This document shows positions 54,794 to 64,000 of a DNA stretch of 64,000 nt, one piece after another. The position numbers were made by a program, and so were the translations under genes. The notes under the pieces were generated by a model. It had not been told where the DNA came from and searched no databases. It saw only the letters and a list, made by a program, of their open reading frames with translations. The stretch is taken from assembly GCA_023014485.1 (NCBI GenBank), contig JAJOZX010007483.1, forward strand, positions 62,001 through 126,000. Direction: 5' to 3'. Each line of letters starts with the position of its first letter. Position 1 is the first letter of the stretch. The stretch comes from Bathynomus jamesi (lineage: Eukaryota > Arthropoda > Malacostraca > Isopoda > Cirolanidae).

Positions 54794-56171
54794 TACAGGG
54801 TGGGCGGAAAGTAGCTCCCTATTTTGGATTGGTAAAAAAATACGTATATTATCCATTTATTTCAGAAGAAATAATATGAAAAGGTAGGCATACATGGTAG
54901 GTTTTCTCTAAAATTCAATGTGGGCTCCAACTCTTTCCACCAGCTTCTGGAGCCGCCCAGGAATGGCGTCCACTGACTTTAGCAGGAACTCCGGCGGGAT
55001 GGAGGACATGACTTCCCGAATTCGGTCCTCCAGTTCTTCCAATGTCCTCGGTTTGGTGCGGTAGACTTCTTCCTTTACCACCCCCAAAGAAAGAAGTCGC
55101 ACGGTGTCAAGTCGGGGCTCCTGGCTGGCCATTGATGTGGACCACGACGACCCATCCAAAGCCCAGGGAAGTGGGCATCCAGCCACTCACGGACAACAAG
55201 AGCGAAGTGCGGAGGGGCGCCATCTTGCATAAATATCAGATCGTCGATGTTCTCCCATGTGCTGACAACCGGCCAGACCTCGTTTCGCAACATAGCAAGG
55301 TACCGCTCAGCATTCATGGTGTTGCGCAGAAGGAACGGGCCCACAACCTGATCTGAGGTCATACCACACCACACCGTTACACTGAACCGATTCTGCCGTT
55401 TTTCAGCGGTAACCATGGGATCCTCTCCTGCCCAGTAGTGGCAATTGTGGCGGTTGACAAAGCCTCCGACGTGGAACACCGCCTCGTCGCTCCAGAGGAT
55501 GTTGCGGAAGAGATGGGGCCAGTCTTCATGCCAAGCCAGCATGATTTCCCCGAACTCCATGCGAATGTCGCAGTCCTCGTCCGAGAGAGATTGGCAGTAA
55601 TGCGGCTTCCACGCACGCCAGTTCAGCTCCTTCTTCAGCACAGTTCGCACTGAGTAGCGGGAGAGTCCACTTTCCCGAGCTGCCTGGCGAGTTGACTTTC
55701 GTGGACTCCGTGCGAACATTTCCTGAACTGCCTGCACCGTCTCCTGGGCCCTGGATGTCGAAGGGCGACCACATCTTCGAACATCTGCCACAGACCCCGT
55801 GGTCATGAGCTTCGAGTGGCAGTTCTTGATTGTTTTCGGGTCCACTTGGGCACGTGGTCCGTGAATGGCCCGCCACCATCTTTGAACTCGAACGACAGAT
55901 TGCCAAACTTCGTACCGTGCCGCCAACTAGGCACGCTCCTGCAGTGTTAAACGCTCAGCCATGTTACCCTTCAATCTGAAATGAAAAAAAAAAATGAACG
56001 TTACAATTGTACCACTTTAGAGAACACAAAGAGAACACTTTAGAGAAAAAAAGATTACCGTTACAATTGTACCACTTTAGAGAACACACCATAACAATAT
56101 AACAATACAATCACAATTTATACATAATTTATATGTAATTTAAATTAGGGAGCTACTTTCCGCCCACCCTG
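54794..56171 (-). mobile_element. DD41D mariner-like element A (minus)
   Basis: Terminal inverted repeats CAGGGTGGGCGGAAAGTAGC with TA on both sides, embedded in (TA)n tracts at 54779-54793 and 56172-56189. 1378 bp, GC-rich coding part. A 28-bp stretch beginning GTTACAATTGTACC occurs twice near the right end (55999 and 56060). An inverted near-identical copy lies at 58682-60052. Confidence 0.9.
54905..55960 (-). pseudogene. DD41D transposase A, one stop and one frameshift
   Basis: ATG at 55960 gives MAERLTLQERA, then TAG (a glutamine codon in copy B), then LAARYEVWQSVVRVQRWWRA, GSVADVRRCGRPSTS, KSTRQAARESGLSRYSVRTV (second helix-turn-helix), ILWSDEAVFHVGGFVNRH (first D), IFMQDGAPPHFALVV (second D) and ARSPDLTPCDFFLWG (third D, spacing 41). 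A frameshift near 55075 precedes the C-terminus KEEVYRTKPRTLEELEDRIR to GAHIEF at about 54912. The coding part is much more GC-rich than the surroundings. Confidence 0.85.
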
Positions 56172-56189
56172 TATATATATATATATATA

Positions 56190-57650
56190 GTGGACCTAGT
56201 TTTAGCCGTTTAAGGTGATAATGATTTAATTGTATGCAACGATTGATTAAGGCAATGACTGACTGATTACTTATTAATGAAAGGCTATTTGAGTAGATCC
56301 ACCATACTATTGGAAGTGACCGAAATGGCAGCGAGGGTCACCAGCTTGATTTACGCTCAAGCAAATTAATGTTAACGTTATAAAAGACACCTTATGGGTT
56401 TTGTAGTTTATTATGAAAATAAATCCGTTATTTTATTCACTGTGATATAACAAAGAATTGACAGTAATTAATTGGTAGTTTTACGTTGTGCTTATGACAT
56501 GGACTTAGCTAATAGGATGAAATGTTAATAGTTAATTTACACGCAATAAGTACTGTACTCATCGATGGTATGTAAATGGCATGCAACATAGAATATTGGA
56601 TGGGCCTAGCATGATATAAAGAATGCACGTGCGTTTGGTGCATTGAATAGAATACTTGACACTGATTAAATAGGCTAAATGATTGCGTGGATGCACAAGG
56701 AATAATTGATGCGGCCTAATAATAATGGATTGAAATACTTGCACAAATATCATTTATATATAAGAAATTATGTGATGTTAAGTGATTACGTCAAGAGAAT
56801 ATTTAATTAACACATAAATATCTGAATTGAACATAATGACGGATGATACGCGGATTAACGGTATTGAAATGACACTTGAATTGGATGATAGGCCTACTGC
56901 GTTCTTTCACGTGAGTCCGTTGGAACGTGAATTACTCACTTTGGGAGCGTAGCCTGCTGTTCGGCGGTAGGCTAATGTAGGCTTCAAGAGTACTTACGAA
57001 TATGATGTACTTAGCTTAGGGCGATGTAAAAACTTGAAGGCGGGCTGAAGACGAACCTATTACGCAGATTCTAGTTGTCGTTGTCCGTTAAGCCTCTTGA
57101 GATGATGAATGTAGGCTTAGTTCGGAAGCCTGAGGTGATGTTACTTCTCGAGGTGCAGGCTGGCCTTATGAGGTGCAGGTGTCGGCCTGGGATGCTGAAT
57201 ATATCTCTCGAGGAAGGTGGAGAAACTTGAAGGCCGACCAGGCAAACGGCAGGCCCGAAATGATTCCGGTTGGGCCTCGTTGGATTGCTTCTGCAGGTGG
57301 TCTGTAGATCTTACGTGAAGACAAATTGTAGGCCCTGAAGAAAGTAGCGGCCGTGGCCCCCGGCCAGGGGGCCGGAAAACGGTAGGTGGACGCTCGATGG
57401 TGAGCGTACGGGTGAGTGAGAGTGAGTATAAGTGGAAGCTCCTTTTATACCGTAGGCCTGTGACGTAGACTTCATTCTTAAGACGCTTTGTCCACGCGTC
57501 TTTTAGTTGTTAACGGTTTTCGTTCGCTCCCATTGGGGAAAAATAGACGCTCCATTGTTTGACTCTTGCCCACGTGTGTTCCAAACTGTTTTATGGTAGC
57601 GTGGAAAGAAAGTATGTCTGTCGATTTGTTGGTCTATTTCTTGTCGATCC
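56190..57650. other. Unassigned DNA with moderately GC-rich centre
   Basis: No coding similarity. 56930-57460 is locally GC-richer, with recurring TAGGCCT/GAGGTGCAGG words and a TTTTATACCG box at 57442. It might be an LTR or regulatory region of an unrecognised element, but no boundaries or primer-binding site were found. Confidence 0.4.
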
Positions 57651-57652
57651 GC

Positions 57653-57654
<2 letters not shown>

Positions 57655-57690
<36 letters not shown>
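57655..57690. repeat. (TA)n microsatellite
   Basis: About 18 TA units. Confidence 0.95.
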
Positions 57691-57691
<1 letters not shown>

Positions 57692-57746
57692 TTAAACGAA
57701 TTTAAGAATATTTGCTTTATTTCTATCCTGCATTATTTTTGCAAAA

Positions 57747-58273
<527 letters not shown>

Positions 58274-58662
58274 TTCGAGTTTAATCTACGGTCAGGAAGG
58301 CAATTTTAGAACAGATGTCTTTCAATCCTTCACACATAATTCAGACGATTTATGGTATGTTTAGACCATCCCATGATAAGCTAATCAAACTACAAAACAA
58401 GATTCGAGTTGGGACCCTTTCTGTCGCCTTTCAGTGCAAATAACATGTTCCTTCAATAGCAAATCTGAAACCATACGTACATCTTTTTCTAATCAGCATA
58501 TGACCATTTAAGCAAATAAACAGAAAGGTTATCCCTCCCAATCCTGACTCTCAGTAAAACACATCAATTCAGCATCCTTGTTTAATAAAAATATAAATTT
58601 AATTTTAATAAACAAACTTTAAAATATTTTGAAATATATTGTCTTTACCCTGCTTCTCATAT
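58274..58662. other. Unassigned AT-rich DNA
   Basis: No gene or repeat boundary recognised between the duplicated segment and the TA tract (58663-58681) that adjoins DD41D element B. Confidence 0.5.
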
Positions 58663-58681
58663 ATATATATATATATATATA

Positions 58682-60050
58682 CAGGGTGGGCGGAAAGTAG
58701 CTCCCTAATTTAAATTACATATAAATTATGTATAAATTGTGATTGTATTGTTATATTGTTATGGTGTGTTCTCTAAAGTGGTACAATTGTAACGGTAATC
58801 TTTTTTTCTCTAAAGTGTTCTCTTTGTGTTCTCTAAAGTGGTACAATTGTAACGTTCATTTTTTTTTTTCATTTCAGATTGAAGGGTAACATGGCTGAGC
58901 GTTTAACACTGCAGGAGCGTGCCCAGTTGGCGGCACGGTACGAAGTTTGGCAATCTGTCGTTCGAGTTCAAAGATGGTGGCGGGCCATTCACGGACCACG
59001 TGCCCAAGTGGACCCGAAAACAATCAAGAACTGCCACTCGAAGCTCATGACCACGGGGTCTGTGGCAGATGTTCGAAGATGTGGTCGCCCTTCGACATCC
59101 AGGGCCCAGGAGACGGTGCAGGCAGTTCAGGAAATGTTCGCACGGAGTCCACGAAAGTCAACTCGCCAGGCAGCTCGGGAAAGTGGACTCTCCCGCTACT
59201 CAGTGCGAACTGTGCTGAAGAAGGAGCTGAACTGGCGTGCGTGGAAGCCGCATTACTGCCAATCTCTCTCGGACGAGGACTGCGACATTCGCATGGAGTT
59301 CGGGGAAATCATGTTGGCTTGGCATGAAGACTGGCCCCATCTCTTCCGCAACATCCTCTGGAGCGACGAGGCGGTGTTCCACGTCGGAGGCTTTGTCAAC
59401 CGCCACAATTGCCACTACTGGGCAGGAGAGGATCCCATGGTTACCGCTGAAAACGGCAGAATCGGTTCAGTGTAACGGTGTGGTGTGGTATGACCTCAGA
59501 TCAGGTTGTGGGCCCGTTCCTTCTGCGCAACACCATGAATGCTGAGCGTACCTTGCTATGTTGCGAAACGAGGTCTGGCCGGTTGTCAGCACATGGGAGA
59601 ACATCGACGATCTGATATTTATGCAAGATGGCGCCCCTCCGCACTTCGCTCTTGTTGTCCGTGAGTGGCTGGATGCCCACTTCCCTGGGCGTTGGTGGGT
59701 CGTCGTGGTCCACATCAATGGCCAGCCAGGAGCCCCGACTTGACACCGTGCGACTTCTTTCTTTGGGGTGGGTAAGGAAGAAGTCTACCGCACCAACCGA
59801 GGACATTGGAAGAACTGGAGGACCGAATTCGGGAAGTCATGTCCTCCATCCCGCCGGAGTTCCTGCTAAAGTCAGTGGACGCCATTCCTGGGCGGCTCCA
59901 GAAGCTGGTGGAAAGAGTTGGAGCCCACATTGAATTTTAGAGAAAACCTACCATGTATGCCTACCTTTTCATATTATTTCTTCTGAAATAAATGGATAAT
60001 ATACGTATTTTTTTTACCAATCCAAATAGGGAGCTACTTTCCGCCCACCC

Positions 60051-60052
<2 letters not shown>
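58682..60052 (+). mobile_element. DD41D mariner-like element B (plus)
   Basis: Same terminal inverted repeats and length (1371 bp) as element A, opposite orientation, also flanked by TA and (TA)n tracts. The two copies are nearly identical, so they diverged recently. Confidence 0.9.
58891..59940 (+). pseudogene. DD41D transposase B, several frameshifts
   Basis: MAERLTLQERAQLAARYEVW at 58891 is open through both helix-turn-helix regions and the first aspartate (ILWSDEAVFHVGG) to about 59446, where one A is missing relative to copy A. Further indels occur near 59550, 59690 and 59770. The second-aspartate block IFMQDGAPPHFALVV is in another frame at about 59615, the third-aspartate region is partly altered near 59735, and the C-terminus GAHIEF ends at about 59940. 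The lesions differ from those of copy A, so each died independently. Confidence 0.85.

Positions 60053-60087
<35 letters not shown>
60053..60087. repeat. (TA)n microsatellite
   Basis: Interrupted TA tract after element B. Confidence 0.9.
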
Positions 60088-60090
<3 letters not shown>

Positions 60091-60343
60091 CACCAAATGG
60101 CAGGTTACGCTTTCTAAACCGACTGGCTACTTAAGACTTCTAAGCGAAATGTCAAGAATATATGCTTTAATTAAATAAATAGTGCAATTTAGAAACTCAA
60201 AAATAATAATGTGCACCTGAACAAGCCATTTACGCCTTCTAAGCCAACTGGTGGATTAAGCCAACTGACTGATGAGGACCTTCTAAACCAAGTGTAAAGA
60301 CCAAGAGCTTTATTATGCTTCTGGCGGAGCCGAAGGATGGTCC
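60088..60343. other. Unassigned DNA
   Basis: No coding similarity or repeat boundary found. Confidence 0.4.
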
Positions 60344-60379
60344 CTCTCTCTCACTCTCTCTCTCTCTCTCTCTCTCTCT
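60344..60379. repeat. (CT)n microsatellite followed by TTAGG units
   Basis: About 17 CT units followed at 60379 by TTAGGTTAGGTTG, two arthropod-telomere-type units. Confidence 0.85.
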
Positions 60380-60559
60380 TAGGTTAGGTTGATTCCCCTA
60401 ACTTGTGGTAGCTGGGGAAAATTCACCTTGCTTCTTTTTTCTTTTAGCACCCTGGGTGGTGGGATAGCAACAAAGAGGGGTCTTGCAATAATGGGAGGGT
60501 GTTGTGCAACATTTGCAACATTGCAATTGCACGGTTCCATTTTTCACCCATGCTACTAA

Positions 60560-61365
60560 CTCAGAATAGTTCCCTGAGGTTTTTTATGATACACACAGAC
60601 CGTGCATGGACCAAGGAATTCTTCTAGGAAAATTAAATCCATTATAGTCCGAATAAGTAAGTAATGGTAAATGATAAACACTATAGTTTTTTCTTTTTCA
60701 CGATGTTAGCCCAACGTGGCAACAGATCACTCGAAAGGGGTCCCAAAAATATAGCTTCCCTCACCAGCTATCTGCAAAGCAGATAGGATCCAGCTTTGGG
60801 ACAGGGTCTAGGGTTTTATATATATATGGGATAGAACTCAGAATGGTCCCCTGGACCAGTGGATTTAATTCTCCCAGAAGAGTTCCTTGTTCCATGCACG
60901 GTTTGTGTGTATCATAAAATATCTCAGGAGACATTCTGAGTTCTATCTCATCATGAAACGAACATGTTAAGTGCCTTGAAAAGTGAATGCTCAGTTTTGC
61001 CAGATGAGGTTTAAGTTTTGGTTTTTGGCTAAAAATACAATAGTTACCCCTTTTTCTTTAATGTATTCAATCCGACGTGAATGCAACGAGTTTTTTGTTT
61101 GTATTGAGGTTCCAAATATAGTGGGGCTAGGCTGCTTTAAATCCGAGATCCTGTCCCAAAGCTGGATCCGATCTGGTTTGCAGATGGCTGGTGAGGGAAG
61201 CTATATTTTGGGGCCTCTTTGCGAGTGACCCGTTGCTCACGTCGGGCTAACATCATGAAAAAGAAAAAAACTATACTGTTTGTCATTTATCATTACTTAT
61301 TCGAACTATAGTGGTTCTAATTTTCCCAAAATAGTTCCTTGTTCCTTGCACGGTCTGTATATATA
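60560..61365. repeat. Complex nested inverted repeat
   Basis: Segment 60560-60655 is inverted at 60838-60940 (shared words include CCGTGCATGG and TGATACACACA), and segment 60650-60812 is inverted at 61140-61325 (CCCTCACCAGC, CCAGCTTTGGGACAGG). A further piece of the first arm recurs at 61325-61360. The copies are 85-90% similar by eye. An adjacent G-rich TTGCAACATTGCAATTGCA block at 60470-60535 matches the minisatellite at 33005. No coding capacity; probably a composite non-autonomous element. Confidence 0.65.
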
Positions 61366-61574
61366 TGGAGACTGAACACGGAAAAACACTGTATTTGTAA
61401 ACGCCAAAGGAATAGAATTCAAAGTAGACTACATCTTAAGGTAGAATAAGGTAGAATTTAGTTTTTCGGTCCTTATTACTGCAAGCAACGTTGAGTTTTT
61501 TCACCACTATTCGTGTTATTATCATTACCATCATAATTATTATCTTTAACCTTATTATTATTATTATTATTATA

Positions 61575-62924
61575 AGGTTGTAACATATATTCTGCTCGAT
61601 TTTTTAGTTCATTCAGAACAAAAATTAAATGACTTATAAGGACAAATTTGCTCGAATTTTAGTTTATTCACAACAAAAATTAAATAATATAATGACAAAT
61701 TAATCATCAATCTAATTCCTTTCTTTTTCTATAACCTCCTCCCACATGTAGAAAAGTCTTCTTATGCCATGTTCGAAGAAATCACTTTTGTCCATCTAGG
61801 TGGTGTTGCAGACTTCTGAATAAATGGTAGTCTGAAGGTGCGATGTCCGGAGAATAAGGTAGATGAGGCATTTTTTCTCAACCAAATGCCTCCAATTGGG
61901 CAGTGGTGATTCGAGCAGTGTGAGGGCGCGCGTTATCCTGGTGGAATAGAACACCTCTGCGATTAATTAATGGAGGACGTTTTTCTTGTAATGCCATCTT
62001 CAATCGTGGAGTTGTTGGCAGTAGACTTCAGCTGTGATTGTTTGGTTATCTAGCAGAAGCTCAAAATGAATAATTCCTTGCATATCCAACCAAACGCATA
62101 GCAAAATTTTCTTTGGATGAGGTCCATTCCTTGACTGAGGTTCAGGCTTTGTTTCACGGCTAAACCACTGATGTCGGCGCTTAATATTGTTATAGAGGAA
62201 CCATTTTTCATCCCCAGTGACGATCCGATTAAAAAACGGTGCCTGCAGTTGTCGAGAATGCAGTGATGTGCAAATATCGATTCGATGTTGAAGATTCGCT
62301 TGTGATAAATCATGCGGAACCCATTTTCTAACCTACTTTTCCTAACAGCTTCAAATGACGATGAATGGTCATATGGCTAACGCCGAGTTGCAGGCCAAGT
62401 TCTCTTACAGTTACCGTTGGGTTTTCTCCACTGTTGCTTTCAGCAACTCTTCATCTAACTCATTTGGTCGTCCTGTTCGTTAATAATCTTTAAGACTGAA
62501 GTCTCCATTTCTGAACTTCTCAAACCATCTCCTAAACATCCATTCGCTCACATCATTTCCATAAACTCTTTGAATGTTTCTTGCGGATTCACTAGCGTTA
62601 GATCCTTTATGGAACTCATACAGCATCACATGTCAAATATGCTCTTTCGTGGGCTCCATGTTTTTTCAATTACTGTAATATCGTAGGGGTGGCTTTGTAA
62701 CTGTATGAAAAACACCAGAGAACATATTTATTAGCCTAATCCTACACTAGCCTAAGCCTACACTAGCCTAAGTCATTCTGTATCATTCTGTATCGTGATA
62801 AAACCTGTGCGAACCTGTTGCCGCGTGTATTTTGCAACATTTCTAAAACTATTTCACATTATCTTGAGGTTATTCTATTATCTATCGTCCGTTTTCTAAT
62901 CGAGCAGAATTTATGTTACAACCT
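61575..62924 (-). mobile_element. DD34D-type mariner element, decayed
   Basis: Termini AGGTTGTAACATATATTCTG and (reverse-complemented) AGGTTGTAACATAAATTCTG lie in an ATT microsatellite; TA precedes the left end (61573-61574), while the right flank is GATA, a slight departure. 1350 bp is a normal mariner length. Transposase on the minus strand. Confidence 0.8.
61706..62659 (-). pseudogene. Mariner transposase, heavily mutated
   Basis: From 62659: MEPTKEHI, HVMLYEFHKGSNASESARNI (helix-turn-helix), WFEKFRNGDFSLKD, RTGRPNELDEELLKATVE, WVPHDLSQANLQHRIDIC, FNRIVTGDEKWFLYNNIKRR with the first catalytic aspartate, HPKKILLCVWLDMQGIIHFE and MWEEVIEKE at the end. WVPHDLS and TGDEKW are hallmarks of mariner (DD34D) transposases. 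The second and third aspartate regions (61870-61960) are disrupted by frameshifts. At least six stops or shifts. Confidence 0.85.
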
Positions 62925-62925
62925 G

Positions 62926-62926
62926 A

Positions 62927-62965
<39 letters not shown>
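62926..62965. repeat. (ATT)n microsatellite
   Basis: About 13 ATT units on the right side of the mariner at 61575. A similar ATT tract is on its left (61556-61574), so the element probably inserted into an ATT repeat. Confidence 0.9.
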
Positions 62966-63309
62966 GACTGGTATTAATATAGGTATATTCTTTTAATTAT
63001 TAATTGGAGACAGGATTAAAACCGTTGTTCTCACTCAAGTTCGATTTTAACTGTTGGATTTTCATTTTCTTTCGAATGCAGTAATTGTCTTTTTCCGAAA
63101 CTTTATGGCCTTATTATTTATCAACTAACTTTATTTTATAATTTTCTACGCTTGTATTTCCCTCCACGATCGCATTTCCGTATCTTATGACATACATTTT
63201 AATGCACGAGGGGCGGCACGAAAGTAAGGCCTCTTATTTTATTTCTCACTAAATATAAGTCCAATTACAATGAAAATTACAGGAAATATGTATACATACG
63301 TGGCATATA
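62966..63309. other. Unassigned DNA, possible mariner terminus
   Basis: No coding similarity. GAGGGGCGGCACGAAAGTAA at 63209 looks like the outer end of another mariner-like element, but no partner end is visible. Confidence 0.35.
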
Positions 63310-64000
63310 TCGGGTGGCCACAAAAAACTTTACTTAATTGGAAGTTTAATAACTGCAACAATTCAAAACTTATGCGATTGAGATTTTGCACACATTAACA
63401 GATGCATATAATCTATAATTGCTGGAATTTTCAAATATGTAGGTTCTATAGTTTTGTTACAGTGAACAATTTAAAAGCATATGTCTAAAAATAGCATGCC
63501 TGGTGTGCATCTGACACGTACGTGCGCTAGCGTAGGCTAAACCTAATGTAGCGTAGTATGACACGCGCGCTGGCGTAGGCTAAACCGAATGTGAATTTGC
63601 TTTCTTTTATTTTTCCGCTAAAACCCCGCCAGCATGACGTTAAGTAAAAGTGATAAAGCCATCATAGAAGCATGTGTCAAGGAAAAAGGTTGGAATGGAA
63701 ATAGGATTGTCCGAGAATTCCCCGCAAAGAACTGGACTCGTCAAAGTGTTTATAACTTAATAAGAAAGATAAAGGATACTGGATCAACAGCTAGAAAACC
63801 CGGCAGCGGCAGGCCCAAAAGTGTTTCAACAGAAGAAAATAAGGCTGCCGTGGAGGAACTGATTCAATCCCAGGAGAATACACCAGGAACTCATCGCTCC
63901 CAGAGACAGATTGCGTACGACCTTGGGATTTCTCGCTCCTCTGTACAAGGGATTGTACTGTAAAACGTTTGAAATTGAAGGCCTACAAGAGAATTCGAGT
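63310..64000 (+). mobile_element. Tc1/mariner-superfamily element, cut by window end
   Basis: TA (63308-63309) is followed by TCGGGTGGCCACAAAAAACT, which looks like a terminal repeat. A transposase start follows at 63634. The right end lies beyond the window, so the inverted partner cannot be checked. Confidence 0.6.
63634..64000 (+). pseudogene. Tc1/mariner-superfamily transposase, N-terminal DNA-binding part (partial)
   Basis: ATG at 63634 opens MTLSKSDKAIIEACVKEKGW, a first helix-turn-helix (REFPAKNWTRQSVYNLIRKI), the linker GSTARKPGSGRPKS (GRPR/GRPK hook region) and a second helix-turn-helix (HRSQRQIAYDLGISRSSVQG). A TAA at 63961 follows GIVL; a one-base shift continues VKRLKLKAYKRIR to the window end, so one frameshift is likely. 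The paired helix-turn-helix layout binds terminal repeats. The catalytic domain is outside the window, so the DDE/D class cannot be assigned. Confidence 0.7.

Noticed and set aside
56190..57650. LTR retrotransposon terminal repeat
   Set aside because: GC shift and a TATA-like box are suggestive, but there is no second LTR, primer-binding site, polypurine tract or Gag-Pol sequence.
60379..60392. Chromosome-end telomere
   Set aside because: Only two TTAGG units next to a CT repeat, with unrelated sequence on both sides; an interstitial match.

Overview
This is a transposon-dense piece of a eukaryotic nuclear genome, almost certainly an arthropod and most plausibly a decapod crustacean. The clues are a short run of the arthropod telomeric unit CCTAA inside a repeat, very long (TA)n and (CT)n microsatellites, Penelope-like elements (PLEs), several non-LTR retrotransposons of decapod-like character, and DD41D, DD37E and DD34D mariner relatives. 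The organism is an inference; no rRNA, mitochondrial or marker gene is present. No intact cellular gene was found. Every recognisable coding region is a broken transposase, reverse transcriptase or fragment of an unnamed multi-copy family. One possible host first exon (30944-30992) is weakly supported.

Layout. 1-6874: unassigned DNA, a frameshifted fragment of a recurrent arthropod protein (726-939), a foldback element with a perfect 9-bp target duplication (2226-3221), then a broken unnamed protein gene ('family X', 3375-6874) interrupted by a second foldback element (6076-6738). 6875-14069: a piggyBac element inserted at TTAA into family X. Inside it lie a LINE (9166-13685) and, inside the LINE, two elements with 8-bp duplications (9871-10595 and 11359-13321). 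Family X resumes at 14070. 14285-23110: a Jockey-type LINE, a hAT-type element with an internally deleted DD41D mariner inside it, two copies of a (TA)n-tailed LINE around a head-to-head PLE pair with hammerhead ribozyme folds, a DD41D mariner, and three tRNA-derived repeat units. 24428-30577: a Transib/RAG1-like transposase relic and a second head-to-head PLE pair, again with ribozymes.

30578-40414: microsatellites, a LINE tail, a 203-bp near-perfect hairpin element with 8-bp duplication, G-rich minisatellites, a short piggyBac-like element, and a LINE split by a hAT element (37950-40414). 40427-49351: a direct tandem triplication of a ~2975-bp segment. Each unit carries a LINE endonuclease fragment, a complete DD37E mariner, an unidentified coding fragment and the start of another LINE, which runs on to 50573 only after the third unit. 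51036-54337: a fragment of protein-primed family B DNA polymerase (Polinton/adintovirus type) followed by decayed small ORFs of unknown function, two of which look paralogous, with a hAT-type MITE inserted. 54794-64000: an inverted pair of DD41D mariners, duplicated AT-rich DNA, a complex inverted repeat, a decayed DD34D mariner, and the start of another Tc1/mariner element cut by the window end.

The elements interact mainly by nesting. Target-site duplications give an insertion order: family X first, then the foldback element and piggyBac, then a LINE in piggyBac, then hAT-type elements in the LINE. (TA)n tracts adjoin PLE tails, the (TA)n-tailed LINE and most DD41D mariners, so they appear to be both products and targets of transposition.
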